The notes under the pieces were generated by a model that saw nothing but the letters and a program-made list of their open reading frames with translations, ran no database searches and was not told the DNA's origin. This document shows positions 12,250-20,741 of a DNA stretch of 64,000 bases, in pieces. Within the stretch, counting starts at the first letter, position 1. Each line of letters begins with the position of its first letter. The position numbers were made by a program, and so were the translations under genes. This DNA comes from Chelydra serpentina (taxonomy: Eukaryota > Chordata > Testudines > Chelydridae): NCBI GenBank assembly GCA_037349315.1, contig JBAIAC010000051.1:24402001-24466000 (forward strand). Direction: 5' to 3'.

Positions 12250-14060
12250 GAATAGAGATCCGCCTTTAATCTTAATCCGTTCGTGGAGAAACAAACAACA
12301 AATAGAGACAAGGGGGTATTGACTAGAGCGGTACAACGGGCCACCAGTTGTTTTTTCTGCAGACGCAGAGGGGGGGAAATTCCCCCCTTCCAGGAGCCGG
12401 GGCTTTGTTCCTATTTATGTTTTCGAGGAGGAGGAGAAGAGCCGGGAGCCACCCTCCTTGGCACCACTGTCAGTTTCCAAAGAAGGGTAGATGGTGCAGG
12501 ACAAACACCCAGCCCCGCTGTGCCCATACCACGGGTCTGGACAGCCTCTATCCTTCCCTAGGCAGGTTTAGTTGCTAAAACCGGAGCGGATCTGGTGCAA
12601 TTACCGCTCTCTTGTTCATGCAAGCGAGAAATGCTAACCCTGCAGTGAAGGAGTTGGGTGGGGGGAGGGAGTAAATGGGAAATCGATCAGGAAACAAACC
12701 AGGCACCAGCTTCGCTTTGCCCGTTCACTGTAAACGCCTGCTGGAGAGAAGTGTATTAACCGAACAGAGACAGGCCCGATTTGGATCGTCTCAGCATAAG
12801 CCGCTGTCTCTGGCTCAGAGAAACAGTTTGAGCCAAAGCAGCAGCCGCAGCACATCACCCCTCTGATCTGCAGTTAATTAGGATGTACACTTTCCACTCG
12901 CCTGCTATGACCTAGACGGGCTCTCTGCTCACATCCCCTTCTCTTCGTGTGCAGTTCTGATTTATACCCCACTGACCGTGGCAAAAGGGACGGGAGTCGA
13001 GACAAATGGCTCCTCCTGTATATGAGCTGGCAAGAGAGAAATACACCAGCGGATCCCGAGTCCTAGTGCATTATTTTGGCGACCTCGTATGTCTTTTGTT
13101 TAGTACCAAATCCAAGCAAAATCACCATCTGCGGTAGTTAGGAGGATTGGGGTTTAGCTGGGGCCCTTTGCTCTCACAAACCTGCCTCGACATTATGCTC
13201 TCTTCCCCCCCCCCCCCCCATTACTGGTAAACCAAGGAGAGAGAGAGAGACTCTTGTGTGGTTGAAGTAAGTAGGAGCCTCTCTCCAGATCCAAAATGAC
13301 CCTGTTCTTTAACCCTGGTCACTACAGGCCAGGGCTGATGTATAAAAACAACAAAAGACCAACCTCTCTTCATAGCTAATAGTCTCCCCAAGAAGGTAAT
13401 GAGCTCTGTTCTCCCTTCCAGCCAACAGCCACCTCAAATCATAATGCACACAACGTACTAAAACACAAAGAGATGCTCCTGCCTGCACACAGCCAGCTAA
13501 ATACAAAGGGACCTTAAATAACACACCAACGAGAAAATAGATGGCTCTTAAATCTTAATACACCCTCACACCGAGATTTTAACACACACCCAACCCATTC
13601 AATGCAGAGAGAGAAATTTTAAAAACGTAAACAACATACTCAATACATATATATATATACTGCCCGCAATACAAAGAGATGGCTTTCAAGTTTGAATTTA
13701 GCCAGCCACATTTCAGAACAGAGGATGGCACTTACCTTGCCTTTAATGTCAGCAATTATTTTGTAAACAACACCGCAAGAAACCCACAAGATGTTTTAAA
13801 TATCGTAAAGCACCAGCTTTAGGCAGTCTGTGAGGTAGTTTTAATTAAAATCAACAACAATATTATAAATGGAAATTAAAAAAAGATGCAGGAGGTGGTG
13901 GTGGTGTGTCTGTTCTTCTCAGAAGATATGCACCATTGCAAGCTGTAGGCGGCTGCTGTTGGGGTCGGACCCTCCCTTCACTGGCTTCAGGGTGATTATT
14001 ATTATTTTCTGTTATTGCTGCTGATCTCAGACCAGATCAGAAATTAGAACGTCCAAACAG
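12250..14060. other. Repeat-poor stretch between two promoter-like clusters
   Basis: No transposon was recognised across about 1.8 kb, unusual for this window. It contains a C run at 13207-13219, a short TA run near 13649, and AT-rich DNA from 13500 to 13900. It may include non-coding first exons or regulatory DNA. No convincing coding exon was seen. Confidence 0.4.
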
Positions 14061-14067
14061 CTGATTG

Positions 14068-14210
14068 TGGCGTCACAAAGGGGCCCGCCCGCCGAGGGCG
14101 TAACTCGGCGGACAAGCAGCCAATGGGAGGCAGAGCTGGGTTGGGGCGGGGCTTCAAGGGTGCACCCCTCCGAGGAGCTAGAGGAGGAGCCGGAGCTACT
14201 ACACGTGAGT
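14068..14210 (+). promoter_or_regulatory. CpG-rich promoter-like region with splice-donor match
   Basis: A CRE-like TGGCGTCA (14068-14075), a CCAAT box (14120-14124, in AGCCAATGGG) and a GC box GGGGCGGGGC (14143-14152) sit in order within a CpG-rich patch (about 14070-14260). A good donor match, CAC|GTGAGT, follows with the junction after 14204. This order fits a TATA-less promoter and a short non-coding first exon on the plus strand. No acceptor or coding exon could be matched to it here. The GC-rich patch also gives long open frames on both strands that I do not take as coding. Confidence 0.5.
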
Positions 14211-14590
14211 GTCGGGACCGTGTGGAGTCCGGGGTGCGGCCGTGGGGGGCTTCCGATTGCTGGCTGCAGCGTGGCACTAAGCAAGGTCCAGGCTGGGGGT
14301 GCGGAACTGAGCATGCGCCTCCTCCCCACTCTGTCTTTGGGGGAGAGCAGCAGTCTCCCCTCACCCCAAATGCCAAGTCTTCAGTGGGCTTCCCAGGAAT
14401 CTGCTCCTTCGTCCCTTGCTAGCAGGATAGAGGGCAGCCCAGCCCCCACCTTCTGTCCATCCCACTCACAGTGGAGTCCTTTCTTCTTCTTTTCTTTCTT
14501 TCTTCTTCTCTGGGGCACGCTGGGTGGCCTCTGCTTTCCCATTTCAGCCCAGTAGCCAAATGCAGGGCTTGGACAGTACCTTGGTGGGGA

Positions 14591-14627
14591 GGGAGGGAGA
14601 GAGAGAGAGTGTGTGTGTGTGTGTGTT
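14591..14627. repeat. Microsatellite (GA)n then (GT)n
   Basis: A GGGA/GA tract passes directly into a perfect GT run ending at 14627. Confidence 0.9.
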
Positions 14628-14826
14628 GTGGATGCTGAATTTAGAAGCAACTGCCTCCTGCCATCTTGTGACTGTTGAGCAGTTTGAAATATGAGCACTT
14701 ATTGCCACACCCCAGTCCCAAGGTAGGTGACAGTGAAACCACTTTAATTGAATTTCAGTTGCTTTTTCATGGAAACGTCACACTAGTATTTTGTTATGGA
14801 ACATAATTAGCTAGGAGGCACATATA

Positions 14827-15004
14827 GAATCATAGACTATCAGGGTTGTAAGGGACTTTAGGAGGTCATCTAGTCCAACCCCCTGCTCAAAGCAGGACCA
14901 ATCCCCAATTTTTGCCCCAGATCCCTAAATGGCCGCCTCAAGGATTGAACTCACAACCCTGGGTTTAGCAGGCCAATGCTCAAACCACTGAGCTATCCCT
15001 GCCC
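14827..15004 (-). mobile_element. tRNA-derived SINE with CR1-like tail
   Basis: On the minus strand the element begins GGGGCAGGGATAGCTCAG, with an A-box-like TAGCTCAGTGG and a B-box-like AGTTCAATCC spaced as in a tRNA. Then comes a short body and a tail with GGACTAGATGACCTCC ending in TCTATGATTC. The tail matches the 3' end of the CR1 copies at 16340-16395 and 30750-30795. Turtle Pol III SINEs with a CR1-like tail are established, and this copy fits them. It probably used CR1 reverse transcriptase. Confidence 0.85.
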
Positions 15005-15499
15005 CAGAAATTAAAACATTGTGTTTTAATTAATATGTCTGTATTAGTTCCTGTTATAGCCATAGGCCTTGCTACTAATACTACAACTTCCCTCCCCTCC
15101 ACAACTGAGACACAAGATATATTTGTCTTGTACTCTCAAGACATGCTTACTTAAAAAATTCTTTAATATTCACTCATGCAAATTAATTTGGAAATATTGG
15201 ACAATTATAAACTTTAACTGATTATAAACCAAACCCATTGTCAGCTGTTTTCTTCATTCCCCTTTTGTTTTATTTCTTTTCATTGTTTAATTTCCATGTT
15301 AGCTATCACTACCTAGTTGCAGTTTGCAGGCCAGTTTACGCTTCACTTGGTATATGTATTTTATCTTCTAAAATAATTTGATTGAAATAATATGGGTAGG
15401 TTGAATTCTGTTTATATACTTTTTTTTTTTTACAAAATTGTAATATAGAGTAGTGAGATGCATTTCTGTCTTTTCAAATCTTGTGATTGTCTTAGAATG

Positions 15500-16400
15500 G
15501 TTCATGATCACGGACTGAACACGAGTTGACAATGTGATGCAGCTGCAAAAAAGGCTAATATCATTCTGGGGTGTATTCACAGGAGTGTGACACAGGAGAT
15601 AATTGTCCTGCTCTAATCTGCGCTGGTGAGACCTCAGCTGGAGTACTGGGTCCAGTAGCCAGGGGGGGAGCAGGGGGAGCGGCTGCTCCCCCTTGAGCAG
15701 AAGCGGCGGAAGCGGCGCCTTTTTTTACCAGCACTAAAAAAAGGCGCCGCTTCTTTTTAAGTGCCGCTTCTTACACTCACCCGGCGGCGCTCCGGGGCGG
15801 GGCCCCGCAACGGGGCCCGGCGTCGGGGGGCGGGGCCCAGCGTCAGCCCCCACCGGCGCCACCGGAAGCTGGCGCCTATGCAGGGGGAGGCGCCTTTTTA
15901 TAGGGCCGCTCCCCCTGCACTCCGGACCTGGCTGCGCTACTGACTGGGTCCAGTTCTAGGCACAACATTTTGAGAAAGATGTGGACAGATTGAAGAGAGA
16001 TCAGAGGAGAGCAACAAAAATGACAAAAGCTTTATCAAACCTGCTCTCTGAGGAAAGGTTAAAAAAAACTGGGCATGTTTAGTCTTGAGAGAAGACTGTT
16101 ATAAAGAGGATGGGAATCAATTGTTTTCAATGTCCACTGAAGGTAGGACAAGAACTAATGGGCTTAATCTGCAGTAAGGGAGATATAGGTTAGGTATTAG
16201 GAAAAACTTTCTAACTACACTCTGGAATAGGCTTCAAAGGGAGGTTGTGGAATCCCCATTACAGGAGGATTTTAAGAAAAAGGGTAGACAAACACCTGAC
16301 AGATTGTCCAGATTTACTTGGTCCTGCCTCAGTGCAGGGGGTTGGATTTGATGACTTATTGAGGTCCCTTCCAGCCCTTCATTTCTATGATTCTCTGAAG
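15500..16400 (+). mobile_element. CR1 LINE 3' fragment, interrupted by a hAT element
   Basis: From GATGCAGCTGCAAAAAAGGC (15535) the sequence parallels the end of CR1 ORF2 and the 3' UTR, and aligns well with the copy at 30175-30795. It ends with GGTCCCTTCCAGC and ATTTCTATGATTCTC, the CR1 3' signature. A hAT element (15653-15942) splits it. The conceptual protein has several stops and shifts. The 5' part of the LINE is missing, as is usual for CR1. Confidence 0.85.
15653..15942. mobile_element. hAT-type element nested in CR1
   Basis: Ends CAGTAGC and GCTACTG, flanked by an exact 8-bp duplication ACTGGGTC (15645-15652 and 15943-15950). The CR1 sequence continues correctly across the empty site. 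The inner ends (CCAGGGGGGGAGC, and GGACCTGGCTGCG) resemble those of the element at 56959-57177. The interior is very GC-rich and non-coding. Confidence 0.88.
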
Positions 16401-16454
16401 GATGACCATGTACTGTATCATTCACCACTTTGAGGAATATGGAATAGTATATAT

Positions 16455-16664
16455 GGAGTGACATGTACATTGAAACCACCTTCATGAAACCAGAGACTAT
16501 CAAGAACTGTGCTCTGAGCCTCCACGCAGGCAGCTGGCTGGTGGAATACACTGCAAAAATGAATGACACCCACACCAATGAGAGGTACAAATACAAGAGA
16601 TCCTCAAAGAGGAAATGAAGTCAAGGATTGCTGCAGATGCAGTTGACAGAGAGGCCATTACTAA
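16455..16664 (+). pseudogene. 5' fragment of decayed FEN/XPG-like gene remnant
   Basis: This stretch lies just upstream of the Harbinger element. One frame reads DMYIETTFMKPETIKN and CALSLHAGSWLVEY. After a shift, EILKEEMKSRIAADAVDRE continues to the insertion site. Removing the transposon with one TAA copy brings this frame directly into KKLELCIDP at 20745, so both sides belong to one former gene. I recall similar unnamed proteins in many animals, without a settled name or function. The true 5' end is not visible, because a CR1 fragment ends at about 16400. The fragment is not functional. Confidence 0.5.
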
Positions 16665-16679
16665 GGCCTTGGCTACACT
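16665..16679 (+). repeat. Harbinger left terminal inverted repeat
   Basis: GGCCTTGGCTACACT; mirrored exactly at 20727-20741. The core GGCTACACTC recurs internally at 16730-16739, so the left end looks partly duplicated. Confidence 0.9.
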
Positions 16680-16708
16680 CACGAGTTACAGCGCAATAAA
16701 ACTGCCTG

Positions 16709-16781
16709 CAGCGCTGCAACTCACTAACTGGCTACACTCGCAAGGCACGTGCAGCGCTGCATCTCCTCAGGTACAGCGCTG
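16709..16781. promoter_or_regulatory. Subterminal CAGCGCTG palindromes
   Basis: The 8-bp palindrome CAGCGCTG occurs at 16709-16716, 16752-16759 and 16774-16781 near the left end and at 20709-20716 near the right end. A related CAGCGCAA lies at 16689. Harbinger MYB-like proteins bind subterminal sites in other species, so these are candidate binding sites. That role is inferred. Confidence 0.5.
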
Positions 16782-17053
16782 CATGTACTCCACCTCTCCG
16801 AGAAGAATAACGTTTGTTGCGCTGCTGCTACAGTGTGGTCACCCAATGCGCTGTTATTGGCCTCCAGAAGTATTCGGAAGTATCCCACAACGCCTGTTCT
16901 AGCCACTCTGGTCATCAATTAGCACTCTACTGCCCTGGCCTCAGGTGACCAACCGCCACTCGGACCCTTTAAATTCCTTTGGAATTTTAAATATCCCCTT
17001 CCTGTTTGCTCAGCCAGGCGTGGAGTGCTCTCAGCGCATCTTTCCAGGTAACC

Positions 17054-18833
17054 ATGCCTCCACGTGCGAGACGAGCCCCAGTATGGAGCAATGGCGAGCT
17101 GCTGGACCTCATCGCTGTTTGGGGGGAGGAAGCTGTCCAGTCCCAGCTGCGATCCAGCCGGAGGAATTTCGATACTTTCGGCCAGATATCAAGGGCCATG
17201 ATTGAAAGGGGCCATGACCGGGACGCAATGCAGTGCAGGATAAAAGTAAAGGAGCTGCGGAGTGCGTACCGCAAAGCCCGCGAGGCAAACAAGCGCTCGG
17301 GTGCTCCCCCCACAACCTGCCGATTCTACCAAGAGCTGGATGCAATACTTGGTGTTGACCCCACTACTCTTCCGAGCACCACCGTGGACACGGGAGAGCG
17401 GGAGGAGGAGGAGGAGGGAGAGAAGGAGGAGGAGGAGGGGGTTGAAGAAAACAGAAGCGAGGGTTCTGTGGCTGGGGGAGACACCCCTGACTCCCTGGGT
17501 GCATGCAGCCAGGAGCTCTTCTCGAGCCAGGAGGAAGAGAGCCAGTCGCAGCAGCTGGTACGCGCTGGGAGAGAAAGAGAAGAACAGGTTCGCGGTAAGC
17601 AGCTTTTATTTTCGGGAATGAGTTTTTTCGGTGTGGGGTCCTTGGGCGAGGAGGGTTTGGGCTGCATGCATGCCTAGATACGGAAGAGCGCATTGATGTG
17701 GTCTATCACATCGGAGAAATCGGCCACTGTAATCTCTTCGAAAGTCTCAGCCAGAACGTGGGCAATGCGCTTGCGCAGGTTCATTGGGAGAGCTGCCGTG
17801 GTCCTTGTCCCAGTCAGGGTAACGTGTCCGCGCCACTGTGCCGCGAGGGGCGGGGGGACCATTGCTGCACACAGGCAAGCTGCATATGGGCCAGGGCGGA
17901 AGCCGCATTGCAGTAGAAGACCCTCCCTTGCTTCCCCGGACACCCTCAGCAGCGAGATATCTTCCAGGACGAACTCCTGTGGAAAATGTGGGGATAGTGT
18001 TCAGTGTAGGTTCCCCCTGCAGCTGTTGGCTCTCCCCAAGGCACAGAAACCCGTCGGACAGTACATCCGCGAAACAATCAGTCCCCCTTTTCCCTGTGTT
18101 TACTCACCATTTTGGGGCTCCCGTGGGTTCTGTGTGCTCTGTTTGGGACGGGAAAATTGTGCTGTTTTGGAGACTGTGTGTGCCCTCCTTAAGTGTGGGG
18201 GAATCATTGCTCTGTCTGGCATAAAACAATGATGCCTCTGTTAAATGTTGCATTTTGCCTTCCAGATGCAACCTTGAGATCTCCGCCATCCTTCTTATCA
18301 CCGGCTGAGAGACTACAAAGGCTCAGGAAGAGGCCCAGAAGAACGAAAGAAGACATGCTGCAGGAAGTTATGAAACAGTCTCTTAAAGAGAATCAAAAGG
18401 CTCGGGAGTGGAGGGAGAGTGAAAGCAGGCTCCGCCAGGAAAACGCAGCGCAGCGGCGGCAAAGCATGCAGCTCCGGCACGAAAGCACAAAGGAGCTGAT
18501 TAGCATCATGGCGCGCCAAGCGGACTCTATCCAGGCGCTCGTCGCCATGCAGGTGGAGCAGTACCGCACCCGCCCCCCCTGCAGCCAGTGTCCCAAAACA
18601 CTTGTGCCCCCATGTCACCACCTGCCCACTTCACCCAACATACTGGTTCTTATCGCCCACAGCAGATGCCTCCAACACCTGTAGCTTCACCAGACAGCCC
18701 TGGAAACTATGAACCTTACCCACTGCACTCAACTCCCATCCCGAATTATAGACATCCTGAGGTCCAGCACTCACTGCACAGCACTCCAGACAGGAAGCCC
18801 GAGTATGAAAGCAGGACATACCATACCTTGTGA
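17054..18833 (+). pseudogene. Harbinger MYB/SANT-like accessory protein, frameshifted
   Basis: Exon 1 (17054-17594) encodes a trihelix/SANT-like domain at residues about 8-95, with WSNGELLDLIAVWGEEAV and later CRIKVKELRSAYRKAREA. A Glu-rich acidic linker follows. A donor CGCG|GTAAGC and an acceptor TTCCAG|ATGC bound a 671-bp intron and keep phase. Exon 2 (18266-18833) encodes a basic, Arg/Gln/Glu-rich probable coiled coil, then a Pro/Ser-rich tail ending ESRTYHTL. The tail is in another frame: at the C7 run 18573-18579 one base appears missing. The spliced length of 1109 nt is one short of a multiple of three. As it stands the frame ends at TAG 18682-18684. Such proteins help import and target the transposase in characterised Harbinger elements. 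I chose the ATG at 17054 because the domain starts just after it. A homopolymer assembly error cannot be excluded. Confidence 0.82.
17595..18265 (+). other. Intron of the MYB-like gene
   Basis: GT at 17595 and AG at 18264-18265, with a pyrimidine-rich tract before the acceptor. Reading across the junction joins a Gly/Asp codon cleanly. Open frames inside it are not coding. Confidence 0.7.
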
Positions 18834-18923
18834 TTGAACCCTTCCCCACACCACCCACCACCCCCTTGCCCTTTCTGTCTCACAAGCAGTTGTGTTTCTT
18901 TTTAATACATGTATTTTCTCTGT

Positions 18924-18961
18924 AATAAACGGATTCTTTAGATGTGCAAACAATCTTTATT
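18924..18961. terminator. Convergent poly(A) signals of the two Harbinger genes
   Basis: AATAAA on the plus strand at 18924-18929 serves the MYB-like gene. AATAAA on the minus strand (TTTATT at 18956-18961) serves the transposase gene. With cleavage 10-30 nt downstream of each, the two transcripts would just overlap at their 3' ends. Confidence 0.7.
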
Positions 18962-19105
18962 ATTGCATAAGGAAAAAAGATACCTTAGCCCAGGAAAGAA
19001 ACAGGCAACACAAGTGAGCTGAGCAAACACAAATCAGCTTAGCAAAGACAGATAACTGATAACATTGGAACCACTTTACTTCAGGGTCGTGCAGGGCAGC
19101 ACACA

Positions 19106-20359
19106 TTACTGGTGGTTGTCAGCCTCAAATTTCTCCCTCAAGGCATCCCTAATCCTTGCAGCCCCACGCTGGGCCCCTCTAATAGCCCTGCTCTCTGGCT
19201 GTGCAAATTCAGCCTCCAGGTGTTGAACCTCTGAGGTCCACGCCTGAGTGAACATTTCACCCTTCCCTTCACAAATATTATGGAGAGTACAGCAAGCGGA
19301 TATAACCGCGGGGATGCTGTGTTCGGCCAAGTCCAGCTTCCCATATAGAGATCGCCAGCGGCCCTTCAAACGGCCAAAAGCACACTCCACAGTCATTCGG
19401 CACTGGCTCAGCCTGTAGTTGAACCGTTCCTTGCTGGTGTCAAGGCTCCCTGTGTAGGGTTTCATGAGCCACGGCATTAAAGGGTAAGCGGGGTCTCCAA
19501 GGATCACAGTGGGCATTTCAATTTCCCCTACCGTGATCTTCCGGTCTGGGAAAAAAGTCCCGGACTGCATCTTCCGGAACAGGGCAGTGTTCCGAAAGAT
19601 GCGTGCATCATGCACCTTTCCGGGCCAGCCTGCGTTGATGTCAATGAAACGCCCATGGTGATCCACAAGCGCCTGGAGAACCATGGAGAAATACCCCTTC
19701 CGATTAATGTACTCGGATGCTAGGTGGGGTGGTGCCAGAATAGGAATATGCGTCCCATTTATAGCCCCTCCGCAGTTAGGGAAACCCATTTGTTCAAAGC
19801 CAGCCACAATGTCCTGCACGTTACCCGGAGTCACGGTTCTTCTGAGCAGGATGCGATTAATGGCCTTGCAAACTTGCATCAGCACGATCCCAACGGTCGA
19901 CTTTCCCACTCCAAACTGGTTCGCTACTGATCGATAGCAGTCCGGAGTTGCGAGCTTCCAGATTGCAATAGCCACCCGTTTCTCCACCGTCAGGGCAGCT
20001 CTCAATCTCGTGTCCTTGCGCCGCAGGGCGGGGGCGAGCTCCTCACACAGTCCCATGAAAGTAGCTTTTCTCATTCGAAAGTTCTGCACCCACTGCTCGT
20101 CATCCCAGACTTGCATGACAATGTGATCCCACCACTCTGTGCTGGTTTCCCGAGCCCAAAAGCGGCGTTCCACGGTGCATAGCATGTCCGTGAATGCCAC
20201 AAGCAAGTTAGTGTCGTACGCGTTTTGCGTGACAATTTCATCGTCATCGTCATCGCCGGACTCCTCGCTGTCACTGTGGATCTTAAGGAACAGCTCGACT
20301 GCCAAACGTGACGTGCTGGCGAGACTCATCAGTATTTTGCTCACCAGGTCGGGATCCAT
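19106..20359 (-). CDS. PIF/Harbinger DDE transposase, catalytic D1 changed to N
   Basis: A single intronless frame of 417 residues, a normal length for the family. The N-terminus has an acidic run (residues 31-41). A helix-turn-helix-like segment lies at about 123-165, with CYRSVANQFGVGKSTVG. The catalytic core contains GGAINGTHIPI (198-208), WPGKVHDARIF (245-255), LGDPAYPL (287-294) and VECAFGRLKGRW (324-335). By family knowledge the DDE triad falls at 201, 289 and 325. Here 201 is Asn (codon AAT, plus-strand 19757-19759), while Asp289 and Glu325 are kept. One G-to-A change from GAT explains it. The protein would be expected to bind DNA but not cut. It cleaves and joins transposon ends in the nucleus in active relatives. 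The gene faces the MYB-like gene and both end near 18.94 kb. Confidence 0.93.
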   Translation of the reverse strand: MDPDLVSKILMSLASTSRLAVELFLKIHSDSEESGDDDDDEIVTQNAYDTNLLVAFTDMLCTVERRFWARETSTEWWDHIVMQVWDDEQWVQNFRMRKATFMGLCEELAPALRRKDTRLRAALTVEKRVAIAIWKLATPDCYRSVANQFGVGKSTVGIVLMQVCKAINRILLRRTVTPGNVQDIVAGFEQMGFPNCGGAINGTHIPILAPPHLASEYINRKGYFSMVLQALVDHHGRFIDINAGWPGKVHDARIFRNTALFRKMQSGTFFPDRKITVGEIEMPTVILGDPAYPLMPWLMKPYTGSLDTSKERFNYRLSQCRMTVECAFGRLKGRWRSLYGKLDLAEHSIPAVISACCTLHNICEGKGEMFTQAWTSEVQHLEAEFAQPESRAIRGAQRGAARIRDALREKFEADNHQ

Positions 20360-20741
20360 TTTCCCGCTGACCGAAACGGAGCACAGATCATGCTACAAAG
20401 AAACCGTTGAAAGATGGCGCAAATTGTGGCAGGAAACACAGGGATTGCTGGGATGCGAAGCGATGCATCACGGGGCGTTGGGACAGGACCCAGAATGCAC
20501 CATACCCCACGCCCCCTTCCCACAACCCACGGCGCCAGAATTGGAAGAGGTGTTCTGTGGGATACCCGCCCATAATGCACCTCTCCCAAAACCGCTGCAA
20601 GTGCCGCAAATGTAGCCACGTCAGTGCTAGTTACTGCGCTGGCGGCTGCCAGTGTGGACAGGCTGCAGCACATTCCCTACTCAGCTGTACAAACACGGGT
20701 TTAACTCACAGCGCTGTACATCTGCAAGTGTAGCCAAGGCC

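Larger units (their letters stand above)
16665..20741. mobile_element. PIF/Harbinger DNA transposon, complete, 4077 bp
   Basis: The left end reads GGCCTTGGCTACACT and the right end is its perfect 15-bp inverse (20727-20741), with further interrupted inverted similarity inward (TACAGCGC). The target duplication is TAA at 16662-16664 and 20742-20744, matching the TWA preference of Harbinger. It carries the family's usual pair of genes facing each other: a MYB/SANT-like gene on plus and a DDE transposase on minus. Both carry a lesion (a frameshift and a catalytic Asp-to-Asn change), so this copy is probably not autonomous. Structural completeness suggests fairly recent activity of the family. 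Confidence 0.95.

Noticed and set aside
14027..14555. Overlapping open frames of 100-160 residues on both strands
   Set aside because: They lie in a CpG-rich patch with few stops and show no domain; the translations are low-complexity.
17693..18232. 179-residue open frame inside the Harbinger element
   Set aside because: It lies in the intron of the MYB-like gene and has no family resemblance.
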